A stretch of 64,000 nt of DNA from assembly GCF_020687785.1 (NCBI RefSeq), contig NZ_JAJEWI010000010.1:124001-188000 (forward strand), given 5' to 3'. The notes beneath the pieces were generated by a model, which did not search any database, was not told where the DNA came from, and worked only from the letters and a program-made list of their open reading frames with translations. The translations under genes were made by a program, and so were the position numbers. This document shows positions 25,654-35,146 of the stretch, in pieces; the stretch's first letter is position 1; every line of letters begins with the position of its first letter. The stretch comes from Sphingopyxis yananensis (GTDB lineage Bacteria > Pseudomonadota > Alphaproteobacteria > Sphingomonadales > Sphingomonadaceae).

Positions 25654-28014
25654 TTATTGATCGGTGCTCAGGCCAGCCCGACCTGGCTGGCCGACCAATA
25701 TTTCGACCTTTTCAATTTCGCCATTGAACCGACCGCCCGATGTATAGGCATTGGTGACTGGCGTATCCGCGTCAAAACCGATGTCCAATGTGTCGGTCAT
25801 TTCCGGCAATTTGGAGATGGTGCGTGCAATGCGGCCACGACCGATTTCTTGGCCATTGGCCAGCAAGCGCATCTCACCACCGGCATTGCGGCCACCGTCG
25901 TAGCGGAACTCGATGCTGACCTTATGTTTTCCAGCAGGCAAGGCTTGGTTGGAAGAGATTTGGGACTGGTCACCATCCAAATGCGATGCAGCCATTAACG
26001 CATGGACGCGGCCATCCTTCATGTAAAAGCTCCACCCACCAAAACGGCTGCCGAGCGCGAGCAAAACGCCGTCAGCCGGCTGTTGCGGCAGGACAAGATC
26101 GGCGTTGATGGTAAAGCTGCGGCCCAGCAGCGGCGCTGCACGGACCGACGGAATGGAGATTCCAGCGCCCCAATATTGATAAACGCGGCGGTCTGGCACC
26201 AGCGCCGCGGCGGCGGTGAAGCGTTCAATCGTCAAGCGATTGTCGAGCGGGTAAACCTGATTGGCCTTGGCTTCCTGATCAAATTTCAACTGCATTTCCC
26301 GCAGCTTTTCGGGATATTTTGCTGCCAAATTGTTCGACTGGGAAAAGTCTTTGGTCAAATCATATAATTCCCATCCATATTCGGATGGCAATTTGCTGCT
26401 GTTCACCGACTTCCAAGGCTCCGTCTCTGGCGTTGTCGAGGCCAGCCAGCCGCGATGATAAAGCGCACGATTGCCCATCATTTCAAAATATTGTGTGTCA
26501 TGCCGTTCTGCCGCCGTGGGCGCATTGAAGCTGTACGCAAAGCTGACACCGTTCATGGGTTGCTGGGGGACGCCATTTACCACGGCTGGGGCCTCTATTC
26601 CGGCCGCTTCCAAGATGGTGGGCGTGATGTCCGTCACATGGGTGAATTGCGAACGAATGCCGCGCTGGCTAATCCGGTCGGGCCAAGACAGAACCAGCCC
26701 GTTGCGGGTGCCCCCCAGATGGGACGCAATTTGTTTGGCCATTGGGAAGGGGGAGTTGGTCGCCCATACCCAACCAAAACCATATTGCGCGACGCTGTTT
26801 GGTCCGCCAAATTCGTCCAGCTTTGCCAGCAAAGTGGCTTCATCTTCCTTCATGTCATTGGCGAAATTGGCCATGGGGTTGGTGCTGCCCACTTGGCCCG
26901 CTTCGGGTGCTGCACCATTATCCCCTTGAATGAACATGATCAGGGTGTTCTTATCCACACCAATACGTTCGATTTCGTTCAATATCCGTCCGAATTGATC
27001 ATCTTGATAGGCCAGCATCCCCGCATAGACTTCCATCATACGTGCGCTGATTTTGCGCTGATCTGCTGTGAGCGCGTTCCATGCCAAAATGCCTTCGGGG
27101 CGGGGGCTGCTGACCGTCCCTTTCGGAATCAAGCCCTGACCTATTTGCTGGCGATGCGTATTCGCGCGGACATTGTCCCAGCCAGCGTCAAATTTTCCGC
27201 GGAATTTTTGGATCCAATCGCTTGGCGCTTGCAGCGGCGCATGGGCTGAACCAGTTGCATAATATACGAAAAATGGCTTTTCGGGGGCAACGGATTTTTG
27301 TGTACGTATCCAATGGATTGCGTCGTCCGCCAAGGCTTTGTCCAGCACGCCGTCTTTCAAGGTCGGTACCGCTTCGGTTCCACGATAAAGGGCCGGGGTG
27401 AATTGGTTGGTTTCCGCACCCATGAAACCAAAGAAATGTTCAAAGCCCAGACCCGTTGGCCACATGTCGAATGGACCGACCGGCGAAACATGCGCTTCGG
27501 GTGCGTTATGATGCTTACCAAACATCGCCGTATTATACCCATTTTGGCGCAAGGTTTCCGCGACGGTGGCGGCGCTTTTGGGCATGATATTGTGATAGCC
27601 GGGGAAGCCGGTTGAAAGATTGGCCACAATGCCATTGGCAACCGCGTGATGGTTGCGCCCCGTCAGCAAGGCTGCGCGCGTTGGCGAGCACATGGCGGTG
27701 GTGTGGAAGCGATTATAGATTAGGCCGCGTGCAGCCAAGCGATCCAAATTCGGTGTCGGGACAGGGCCGCCAAAGGTGGACGCCGCGCCAAAGCCTACGT
27801 CATCCGTGATGACCACGATGATGTTGGGGGCACCTGCTGGTGCCTCGACGGGTTTGGGAAAGGCTGCGGTGGAATCAGCATAGGTTTGTCCAATGACGCC
27901 CTTGAATTCGGTCGTTTCTGCTTGACTGGCAGGTGCCGCGACCAGCGCCGCGATCAGCGCGCAATAAGGCAGGGCGCGTGCGCGTTGTACGTTATTTTTA
28001 AACCGATGAAGCAT
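25654..28014 (-). CDS. Exported Cys-type arylsulfatase-family sulfatase 2
   Basis: Second formylglycine sulfatase, 786 residues, clearly homologous to sulfatase 1 over the whole length. A signal peptide ends near PASQAE (about residue 32). Metal ligands DD are at residues 71-72 (VITDDVGFGA) and CSPTR spans 109-113, in HTTAMCSPTRAALLTGR. FGKHHNAPEAHVSP and FIQGDNGAAPEAG give the later active-site segments, and a C-terminal beta domain follows. The start at 28014 has GGGAG about 8 bases upstream, and that GGG is also the edge of the regulatory motif at 28023. It needs the formylglycine enzyme at 17992 for activity. The two copies may act on different positions or substrates. Confidence 0.92.
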   Translation of the reverse strand: MLHRFKNNVQRARALPYCALIAALVAAPASQAETTEFKGVIGQTYADSTAAFPKPVEAPAGAPNIIVVITDDVGFGAASTFGGPVPTPNLDRLAARGLIYNRFHTTAMCSPTRAALLTGRNHHAVANGIVANLSTGFPGYHNIMPKSAATVAETLRQNGYNTAMFGKHHNAPEAHVSPVGPFDMWPTGLGFEHFFGFMGAETNQFTPALYRGTEAVPTLKDGVLDKALADDAIHWIRTQKSVAPEKPFFVYYATGSAHAPLQAPSDWIQKFRGKFDAGWDNVRANTHRQQIGQGLIPKGTVSSPRPEGILAWNALTADQRKISARMMEVYAGMLAYQDDQFGRILNEIERIGVDKNTLIMFIQGDNGAAPEAGQVGSTNPMANFANDMKEDEATLLAKLDEFGGPNSVAQYGFGWVWATNSPFPMAKQIASHLGGTRNGLVLSWPDRISQRGIRSQFTHVTDITPTILEAAGIEAPAVVNGVPQQPMNGVSFAYSFNAPTAAERHDTQYFEMMGNRALYHRGWLASTTPETEPWKSVNSSKLPSEYGWELYDLTKDFSQSNNLAAKYPEKLREMQLKFDQEAKANQVYPLDNRLTIERFTAAAALVPDRRVYQYWGAGISIPSVRAAPLLGRSFTINADLVLPQQPADGVLLALGSRFGGWSFYMKDGRVHALMAASHLDGDQSQISSNQALPAGKHKVSIEFRYDGGRNAGGEMRLLANGQEIGRGRIARTISKLPEMTDTLDIGFDADTPVTNAYTSGGRFNGEIEKVEILVGQPGRAGLSTDQ

Positions 28015-28022
28015 GATGATCT

Positions 28023-28044
28023 CCCAATACTGGACGATCTCGTA
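28023..28044. promoter_or_regulatory. Regulatory motif copy B upstream of sulfatase 2
   Basis: Read on the minus strand this starts TACGAGA and continues to CAGTAT, matching motif copy A at 24105-24126 in 15 of 22 positions with the same spacing. It also holds a compact ACGA/TCGT palindrome. It lies only 9 bases before the start codon and touches the ribosome-binding site, unlike copy A. The rest of the gap (28045-28549) is AT-rich and holds the leader and promoter of the aspartase gene; no other gene is seen. Confidence 0.5.
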
Positions 28045-28500
28045 CTATGTGATGATGCTGAAATCAAGCAGCGGAGCGTTGGCGAAGTCTATGGGCGGAT
28101 AAAGGAGAAGCGACGTTGGGAAGGGCTTGGGGGTAGCGTCTGGGACTGATCGCGCGAGGCTGCATACCCATCGGCGGGACGGCATGGCATTTTGGAATAT
28201 AGTCATTTGTGCCGTCTGAGCGGGCGCTTTAAATATTATATTTTGACAGGCGGCGTCTGGGCGGCGATGCGCGGCTGATTCTGTTTATATGATCCCTAAA
28301 AAGCACCGCAGAGTGATTTTCAAGGCATGTTTTGGCAAAAATGAAACTGAATTTTCCGATAATTTCAATATTTTTTATTCTTAGAAAATATGGTTTTTTG
28401 CAATAATACTGCCGGATTCATCTTCTATTTGCCATGAATGGTCACGCAAATCCTAATTTTATAGCATGAAAAATTTCGAGGACTTGGTATCGGATCAATG

Positions 28501-28519
28501 CGGCGCGTTGGGCGCGCCG
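28501..28519 (+). other. GC hairpin in leader of aspartase gene
   Basis: Perfect 7-bp stem CGGCGCG/CGCGCCG with a 5-base loop in an otherwise AT-rich leader, 31 bases before the ATG. A ribosome-binding AGAGGAG follows. It may stabilise the message; no terminator T-run follows. Confidence 0.4.
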
Positions 28520-28549
28520 TAAAACTGGCGTAAGAGGAGTTGGCGCCTA

Positions 28550-29965
28550 ATGACCGATGTTGTTCTAGATCTGCCTGTCGATACGGCAGATTCCGCTACA
28601 CGGATTGAATATGATTTTCTGGGCGAAGTGGCTGTTCCGGCGGAACGCTATTATGGTGCCGAAACGATGCGGGCGATCCGCAATTTTCCGATTACCGGGA
28701 CCCCAATTTCGGCGATGCCGGAACTGTTAATGGCGTTGGCGTGGATTAAAAAAGCCGCCGCGCAAACCAATTTGGTGTCCGGAGATTTGTCGGATGATCA
28801 GGCGACTGCCATTGTCGCGGCCTGCGATGAAATTTTGGCTGGCAAGCTTCACAGCGAATTTTGCTTGGATGTGATTCAGGGCGGGGCAGGAACCTCGACC
28901 AATATGAATGCGAATGAAGTCATTGCCAATCGGGCGCTGGAAATCATGGGGCATCAGCGCGGTGACTATGCCCATATGAGCCCGAAGGACCATGTCAACA
29001 AATGCCAGTCGACCAATGATGTCTATGCCACGGCTATCCGGTTGACGGTGGTTCAGATGAACCGGCGTCTGGCGGCCGCAACGTTGCGATTGGTCGAAGC
29101 CTTTGAGCGCAAGGCCGAAGAATTTCACCATATCCCGAAATTGGGACGGACCCAGTTGCAAGATGCCGTGCCGATGACGGTGGGGCAAGAAATGCAGGCC
29201 TTTGCCGACACGCTGCGCGACGATGTGGCGCGGATCGAGGAAATGCAGCCATTGTTCATGCAAGTGAATATGGGCGGCACGGCAATTGGCACGGGTGTTG
29301 GGGCGACGGATTATTATATGCACCATATTGTCCCCAATTTGGCGCAAGTGGCCGATATGGCGATCACGCCATCGCACAACCGGATCGAGGCGACATGGGA
29401 TACCGGCCTGTTCGTCTTTTACAGCGGATTGTTAAAGCGTTTGGCGACTAAACTGAGCAAAATATCCAATGATTTGCGTTTGCTGTCCAGCGGACCTTTG
29501 TCGGGTATCGGCGAATTGTGCCTGCCACAAATGCAGCCAGGTTCGTCAATTATGCCGGGCAAGGTGAATCCGGTTATTCCCGAAGTGATGAACCAAATTT
29601 GCTTCCGCGTATTTGGCGGCGATACCACGGTGACCTTTGCGGCAGAGGCTGGTCAGTTGCAGTTAAATGCGATGGAACCCGTCATCATCTGGACATTGTA
29701 TGAAAGCTGTTCTGCGCTGATTACGGGCATGGACACGCTGATTGAAAATTGCGTCAATGGCATTCGGGTCGACGAATTTCGTACGGCTCAACTCCTGCAA
29801 GGCAGCACCGCTTTGGTGACATCTTTGATGCCCGACATTGGCTATGCTAATGCATCGCGTGTGGCCCGCACGATGATCGAAACCAAGATCGGTATTGCCG
29901 ATGCTTTGCGTCTGTTGTTGCCAGAACAGGCTGACCGGCTCATCCGGCAATATTTGATGACCTGA
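28550..29965 (+). CDS. aspA: Aspartate ammonia-lyase
   Basis: Reversible deamination of L-aspartate to fumarate and ammonia, in the fumarase/aspartase superfamily and acting as a cytoplasmic homotetramer. The three conserved regions are present: GGAGTSTNMNANEVIANRAL (111-130), HVNKCQSTNDVY (148-159), and the signature GSSIMPGKVNPVIPE (331-345). The NMNANEVIANRALE and KDHVN wording favours aspartase over class II fumarase. The 471 residues are full length. It appears as a single gene between AT-rich gaps; no partner gene is adjacent. Alternative: a related lyase with another amino-acid substrate. Confidence 0.85.
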   Translation: MTDVVLDLPVDTADSATRIEYDFLGEVAVPAERYYGAETMRAIRNFPITGTPISAMPELLMALAWIKKAAAQTNLVSGDLSDDQATAIVAACDEILAGKLHSEFCLDVIQGGAGTSTNMNANEVIANRALEIMGHQRGDYAHMSPKDHVNKCQSTNDVYATAIRLTVVQMNRRLAAATLRLVEAFERKAEEFHHIPKLGRTQLQDAVPMTVGQEMQAFADTLRDDVARIEEMQPLFMQVNMGGTAIGTGVGATDYYMHHIVPNLAQVADMAITPSHNRIEATWDTGLFVFYSGLLKRLATKLSKISNDLRLLSSGPLSGIGELCLPQMQPGSSIMPGKVNPVIPEVMNQICFRVFGGDTTVTFAAEAGQLQLNAMEPVIIWTLYESCSALITGMDTLIENCVNGIRVDEFRTAQLLQGSTALVTSLMPDIGYANASRVARTMIETKIGIADALRLLLPEQADRLIRQYLMT

Positions 29966-29993
29966 CAGGAAAATGGTCCTCGTGGCGCTGAAT

Positions 29994-30231
29994 AGGGATT
30001 GTCGCCGCCGTGCGGCGCTCCCTAGGGCTCTGCCACGGGGATTAACGCCTTTTCCCGCCACCCCCTTCACCTGCGAAGCTGCGAGGCGGGCGGTGGAGGG
30101 GCAGCCTAACCCTTTGCGTCACCGCCTAGAGTGCGACCCGTAACGGCAGGCGTGCCAATAAGACGGGGCTGCCGTGCTGATTGTTTCGCGGTGAAGCATC
30201 AGCATCCCATGTGAGCAGGGAGGCTCTTTTT
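29994..30231. repeat. GC-rich structured segment (REP-like) in an AT-rich gap
   Basis: Within the 682-base gap 29966-30647, this block is strongly GC-rich and full of inverted repeats. One is AGGGA...TCCCT enclosing CGCCG/CGGCG (29994-30023). Another is CCCCTTCACC pairing with GGTGGAGGGG (30062-30101, one G-U). A third is CGGCAG...CTGCCG (about 30143-30175). A final GAGC/GCTC is followed by six Ts (near 30231). It resembles intergenic palindromic (REP-type) elements of alphaproteobacteria, or a structured RNA. The rest of the gap (30232-30647) is AT-rich with no gene I can recognise and should contain the MarR promoter. Confidence 0.4.
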
Positions 30232-30647
30232 TATGATGTCAGGACAATGTTGGACCCGATAATTGGGTAACGCTTCGCCGCTGATGATGTAGCCGGTTAA
30301 GATGTTGGCTTAATATATTAGCATTGTGTTGTGATTATTATAAATAGTGCCATTTTTGCAATAATCTTATTAAATTTCTAAAATAAAATGTGATTTTTAT
30401 AATTTTCTGCATGTACCGCGTTGGTGATTGGGTGTTGATTTTCAATGCAATGGTTATGAATAAAGTCTATTATTCGTTACAATGTTAACGATATATTATA
30501 ATATTCTATTGACGTTGATTGAAATTTTGATCAATCTGATTTTCGAAGACTGATATGTCACGCATGTGCTGCGCGGTAATGGGTCCAATGGGATAAGGCT
30601 GCATATTCTTGTTCCGTTGGCGAACGGTGTATAGAAGGGCAGCGTCG

Positions 30648-31133
30648 ATGGACAATTTTTCTGCACCCAATTCTCACTATACAGAGGATTGGCCGGAGGA
30701 CGACACTCTGGCGATGGACTATATTGTCAATCATAACAGAGAGTTGTCGCTATCCATCGATCCGAAGCGCAAAGTCTATGTTGCTGCGGCGCGCCGTTTA
30801 TTGGTTGCAAGGCAGAATATTGCAAAAATTATGCCGCGCAACTTGTTCCGTGATTCCGCATGGGACGTCATGCTGGAACTATATATTGGTACGGCGGAGC
30901 AGACAGATGTCTATGTTAAGCAGGCAATCATTGCATCTGGGGAATGTCCTGCAACCGCTATGCGGATTATCGCACGATTAGAAAAGTCGGGTTTTTTATG
31001 CCGGACGGGAGATCCCAGTGATCAGCGGCGGGTGGTGGTTTCTTTGTCCCGCATAGGGATGGATGCCATGGAAATGCTGCTGAAGGAATTGGATGGCGAT
31101 ACGCTTAAAAGCTATAATCCTCGATCCGATTAA
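30648..31133 (+). CDS. MarR-type winged-helix regulator
   Basis: Small DNA-binding protein (161 residues from the ATG at 30648, with GAAGGG upstream). A central winged helix is visible: WDVMLELYIG, the recognition region CPATAMRIIARLEKSGFL, and the wing GDPSDQRRVVVSLSRIGMDA, which matches the MarR wing pattern DxRxxxVxLT. The N-terminal 40 residues are acidic and variable. It precedes a TonB-receptor gene by 183 bases on the same strand, so it may regulate that gene; a palindrome between them (31151-31169) is a candidate site. The ligand is unknown. A TTG start at 30609 is possible but less likely. Confidence 0.78.
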   Translation: MDNFSAPNSHYTEDWPEDDTLAMDYIVNHNRELSLSIDPKRKVYVAAARRLLVARQNIAKIMPRNLFRDSAWDVMLELYIGTAEQTDVYVKQAIIASGECPATAMRIIARLEKSGFLCRTGDPSDQRRVVVSLSRIGMDAMEMLLKELDGDTLKSYNPRSD

Positions 31134-31141
31134 AAGAAAAA

Positions 31142-31169
31142 TTGACCGTTATGGCATAAGTGTTGCCAT
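31142..31169 (+). promoter_or_regulatory. Inverted repeat between MarR gene and TonB receptor gene
   Basis: ATGGCA and TGCCAT are separated by 7 bases (31151-31169), directly after a TTGACC (-35-like, 31142-31147). A convincing -10 is not clear (CATATT is 19 bases away). It is a candidate operator for the MarR protein. Confidence 0.35.
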
Positions 31170-31316
31170 ATTGGCGTCATTAGGGGCAGGTCTTTTCTGT
31201 TCCTTTCTGGTCTTCCAATAGAATTTGATCAGCATTGTCTTTGGACCGACGCATCATGTGCGCTTGGCGGGGGAGGATGAGTTGGTCATGATCCGATGTG
31301 ATTTTCTGCGCATATC

Positions 31317-33824
31317 ATGGGCTGGAATGGCGGCGTGACAAGTGCATCCGGCTTGATGCTATGCTTGGCTGCGACGCTGCCCAATCCGTCGGCGGATCAA
31401 GCGGATGCGGCCAGCAGCAACGACATTGTTGTGACGGCTGAACGTCACGGCCAAGCACGCGTTGCTGCGGACAGAGAAATAGATGAGGCGCAGATTTCTG
31501 GCTTTGGCGCGGAATCGATTGACCAGTTGTTGAAACGTGCCGCGCCATGGATTGATCCAACGGGTGAAGAGCCTTTGCTGTTGATTAACGGTAAACCGAT
31601 TGGTTTCGACCAATCCATCCTCAGCTATCCCGCCGAAGCCTTGACCAGATTAGAAGTCTTAAAGAGCGAGGCCGCCGCCGAATATGGGCATAGCGGCGGC
31701 GGGCGGGTGATTAATTTGGTGCTGAAACGGCGTTTTAGCAGCCTGAATATGGATTTGGGGTATGAACAGCCAACGCGTGGTGGCAGCAGTGGGCAGCGGG
31801 TTTCGGCAGGGCGCACCGCTATTCAGGGGGAATGGCGCTGGAACGCAAATGTCCGCTTAAGCCGCGATAGCGCCTTGTTGAAAAGCGCCCGAAATGGTGC
31901 GCGGCGAAATGGGGTGTTTGATCAGCGAGGCGTCATAATTGGACAGAATGGCGGCGAAGTCGACCCGATCTTGTCCGGCATTTTGGGGCGAGAGCTGTTG
32001 GCGGTGGCGTTGCCAGCTCATGATGGTCCGTGGGACCTAGAGGATTTGGCCGCGAGCGCCGATGATTTTTATCCCATGGACCCCAGTGACTATGAAACTT
32101 TGCAGCCGAGGCGGCATTCGGCATCCTTGAACGTGGGGGTGACGCGCCCGCTTGGAGCGTTCCAGATATCGCTGAACTTGCGGGCCAATCAATCTCGCAA
32201 CATGGCATGGCGCGGTCCCGCGATGGCCCAGTTTTTGTGGCGCGAAGGGCAAGCCGATTCTCCCTTTGGCGATGATGTCCGGATCATACGACCCTTGACG
32301 GGCCTGCCCGCCCTGCGCGTAGAGGGTAAAAATCAGTCGGTCGGTGCTTCGTTGAATTTGAACGGTAAAGTGGCGGGATGGCAATTGTCATTGGGCGTGA
32401 ATGCCAACCGGAGTTGGAACGAGAATATGGTCGAAAATGGCGTCGATCAATCTGCGTTGCAACAGCAATTGGATGATGTTTTATTGTTGCCGTGGGATGG
32501 TTTGGATGCCCGCTGGATCAGCAATAGCGCCACCAAGGGGCGGAGCGACATGCTGGCGCTTCAGGCCAATGTGAACCGAAAATTGTTTCAATTGCCGGCA
32601 GGTCCCGTCAATTTGGCAATGTCTTTTTCCGCCAATCATACATCAACGGAGCGCCAGCAAAATGGTCAGGATCAACCAACGAGGCGTCGTCAGCAAGGGC
32701 AGGGGCGCGTAGCATTCAATCTTCCGATCAACCGAGGGGATGAGGGGCTGTGGCCTGAACTGGGCGATTTAACGTTCGACATCGCCGCGTCGACGCAGCG
32801 AATGAGCGGAAGTGGCGGGCAGAATAGCTGGTCGATGGGCGTCAACTATGAACCATTTGCGTGGCTGCAGCTGCGCGGATCATGGGACTATAGCGATGCG
32901 GCGCCATCGGCCGAGCAATTGGATGGCCCCATTGATCAAAATGTTCAGCGTATATTTGACTATGCACGGCAGGAAATGGCCGATGTCATCTGGATTGTCG
33001 GGGGGAATCCAGCGCTGCGGCGTGGACAGCGCCGCAATATGATGCTGAGCGCGGCCGTGCGGCCCACCTCGACCTTATCCTATCAGGCCGGATATCGCGA
33101 AGGCGTGGCGCGATTTGGCATCACCGCTTTGCCAGAGTTAACGCCAGCGATAGAGGCGGCCTTTTCAGACCGTATTTTCCGTGATGCTGATGGCTATTTA
33201 CGGCGCATTGATGCGCGGCCGATCAATTTGGATCGCCAAATTGACAGCCAATTTCACCAAAGCATCACTTGGAATGGGACAATCGGCGCTCAACGTTCTG
33301 CTTTGGGGCTGGTGCCAGCGTCCAGTGAAGTGGGCGGCGTTGGGCGCGCGCCAGACACGCGGCTGGAATCGGCGTGGACTGTCCAAGCCTCGCTTTCCCA
33401 TAATATGCGCCTGAAATCGCGACTGCTGATCCATGAGGGATTGCCCGAGATTGATCAATTGGGCGAGGAAAGCGGGCAGAGCCGCCATGATGTATCGGGG
33501 CAGATCGGCGTATCGCGAACTGGTATTGGCGTCACATTGCAAGGAAATTGGGCCAGCGGCGGGCGACTAAAAGCAACATCAGGGCAAGGGGCGTTGCGGT
33601 TCAAGCCGCCTTTAACCTTGAATTTATCAACATTTATAGAGCCGGATAAATGGAAAAGTAAAGCGTGGCTAAAGGGCTTGCGGGTCAGCTTGGACGTCCA
33701 AAATCTGACCCGCCAATATCGTCGGGTCGTGCGCGATGACAATAGCGTGCCAATAGGATTTGGGCGGGATGACATTGACCCCGTCGGGCGGATCATCCGT
33801 GTGACTATACGCAAGAAATTTTGA
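31317..33824 (+). CDS. TonB-dependent receptor, divergent type
   Basis: Predicted outer-membrane receptor of 835 residues. The N-terminal segment NDIVVTAERHGQARV is followed by a short plug (LLLINGKPIGFDQSIL, then ALTRLEVLKSEAAAEYGHS and GGRVINLVLKRRF) and a long beta-barrel ending in RVTIRKKF with terminal Phe. The plug is shorter than in the other receptors here. The first 30 residues lack basic residues before the hydrophobic stretch, so the signal peptide looks atypical. An in-frame TGA lies only 18 bases upstream, so no longer start exists; a GTG at 31335 is an alternative. The MarR gene upstream may control it. The ligand is unknown. Confidence 0.75.
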   Translation: MGWNGGVTSASGLMLCLAATLPNPSADQADAASSNDIVVTAERHGQARVAADREIDEAQISGFGAESIDQLLKRAAPWIDPTGEEPLLLINGKPIGFDQSILSYPAEALTRLEVLKSEAAAEYGHSGGGRVINLVLKRRFSSLNMDLGYEQPTRGGSSGQRVSAGRTAIQGEWRWNANVRLSRDSALLKSARNGARRNGVFDQRGVIIGQNGGEVDPILSGILGRELLAVALPAHDGPWDLEDLAASADDFYPMDPSDYETLQPRRHSASLNVGVTRPLGAFQISLNLRANQSRNMAWRGPAMAQFLWREGQADSPFGDDVRIIRPLTGLPALRVEGKNQSVGASLNLNGKVAGWQLSLGVNANRSWNENMVENGVDQSALQQQLDDVLLLPWDGLDARWISNSATKGRSDMLALQANVNRKLFQLPAGPVNLAMSFSANHTSTERQQNGQDQPTRRRQQGQGRVAFNLPINRGDEGLWPELGDLTFDIAASTQRMSGSGGQNSWSMGVNYEPFAWLQLRGSWDYSDAAPSAEQLDGPIDQNVQRIFDYARQEMADVIWIVGGNPALRRGQRRNMMLSAAVRPTSTLSYQAGYREGVARFGITALPELTPAIEAAFSDRIFRDADGYLRRIDARPINLDRQIDSQFHQSITWNGTIGAQRSALGLVPASSEVGGVGRAPDTRLESAWTVQASLSHNMRLKSRLLIHEGLPEIDQLGEESGQSRHDVSGQIGVSRTGIGVTLQGNWASGGRLKATSGQGALRFKPPLTLNLSTFIEPDKWKSKAWLKGLRVSLDVQNLTRQYRRVVRDDNSVPIGFGRDDIDPVGRIIRVTIRKKF

Positions 33825-33970
33825 TCACAGCGCCATCGGATGAACAGCATTTATGGCAGGTGTAACGCCGTCATGTGGGGCGTGCCGTGGGAATGGCGCA
33901 TTTGTACCTTTGCCCCTTTGCCTCTTTACGTTGTCCCACAGCAACGCCTTGAAACCCAAATGTCGCGCCT

Positions 33971-35146
33971 TTAGAAAGCCGCCAGACCCGTAATGGCGCG
34001 GCCCAATATCAGGGCATGAACATCATGTGTGCCTTCATAGGTGTTCACGGTTTCCAAATTCATGGCGTGCCGCATGACTTGATATTCGCCGCTGATCCCA
34101 TTTCCACCGTGCATGTCACGGGCGACCCGCGCGATATCCAATGCTTTGCCGACATTGTTGCGTTTGATGATGGAAATCATCTCTGGCGCAAAATTACCGT
34201 CGTCCATCAACCGGCCGACCCGCAAGCTGGCTTGCAAGCCCAAGGCGATTTCAGTTTCCATATCGGCCAATTTCTTTTGCACCAATTGGGTCGCGGCCAA
34301 GGGGCGGCCAAATTGATGACGGTCCAATGTGTATTGGCGGGCGGCATGAAAGCAAAATTCGGCGGCCCCCATGCTCCCCCAACTAATGCCATAACGAGCG
34401 CGGTTGAGACAGGAAAATGGACCTTTCAACCCTTGCACATCGGGCAGGATGGCGTCTTCGGGAATATCGACATCATCCAATATCACCATACCGGTAATCG
34501 ATGCCCGTAAGCTGAGCTTATTTTCAATTTTGGGCGCAGACAGGCCCGCCATGCCTTTTTCCAACACAAAGCCGCGAATGCCGCCGCCATGGGCATCGGA
34601 CTTCGCCCAAATCACAAAGACGTCCGCAATGGGCGCATTGGATATCCACGTTTTGGCACCATTTAGCCGATATCCGCGGGCTGTTTTTGTAGCGGTTGTC
34701 CGCATGCCACCAGGGTCGGAACCCGCGTCGGGTTCGGTCAGGCCAAAGCAGCCAATCCATTCCCCGCGGGCCAATTTGGGCAAATAATGCTGTTTTTGCT
34801 CTTCGCTGCCAAAGGCATAGATGGGATACATGACGAGGCTGGACTGAACGCTCATCATCGAACGATAGCCGCTGTCGACCCGCTCAATTTCGCGCGCGAC
34901 CAAGCCATAGGCCACATAGGATGCCCCCACGCCGCCATAGGTTTCAGGGATTGTTGGACCAAGCAGACCCAGCGCGCCCATTTCGCGAAAAATGCTGCTG
35001 TCGGTGGTTTCATTGGCAAAAGCCTCGATAATGCGCGGTGCCAAGCGATCTTGTGCATAGCTGCGCGCGGTATCGCGGATCATGCGTTCGTCGCTGGTTA
35101 ACTGATCGTCCAAAAGCAATGGATCGGCCCAATCGAATGTCTGCAC
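33971..35146 (-). CDS. gcdH: Glutaryl-CoA dehydrogenase (acyl-CoA dehydrogenase family)
   Basis: FAD enzyme oxidising and decarboxylating glutaryl-CoA to crotonyl-CoA in lysine, tryptophan and benzoate-type degradation. Features of this subfamily are [39 protein letters not shown] (FAD/substrate loop), and the C-terminal [19 protein letters not shown], where Glu371 is the catalytic base. The 391 residues are full length, with no targeting sequence. It converges with the TonB-receptor gene ending at 33824; I see no clear terminator in the 146-base gap. It appears as a single gene. The best alternative is a close acyl-CoA dehydrogenase. Confidence 0.9.
   Translation of the reverse strand: MQTFDWADPLLLDDQLTSDERMIRDTARSYAQDRLAPRIIEAFANETTDSSIFREMGALGLLGPTIPETYGGVGASYVAYGLVAREIERVDSGYRSMMSVQSSLVMYPIYAFGSEEQKQHYLPKLARGEWIGCFGLTEPDAGSDPGGMRTTATKTARGYRLNGAKTWISNAPIADVFVIWAKSDAHGGGIRGFVLEKGMAGLSAPKIENKLSLRASITGMVILDDVDIPEDAILPDVQGLKGPFSCLNRARYGISWGSMGAAEFCFHAARQYTLDRHQFGRPLAATQLVQKKLADMETEIALGLQASLRVGRLMDDGNFAPEMISIIKRNNVGKALDIARVARDMHGGNGISGEYQVMRHAMNLETVNTYEGTHDVHALILGRAITGLAAF

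Noticed and set aside
30030..30200. Possible cobalamin riboswitch in the gap after aspA
   Set aside because: Some short stretches look like B12-box fragments (CCCGTAACGG, GCCACG), but the order of the conserved blocks is wrong on both strands and neither neighbour is a cobalamin or metal gene.
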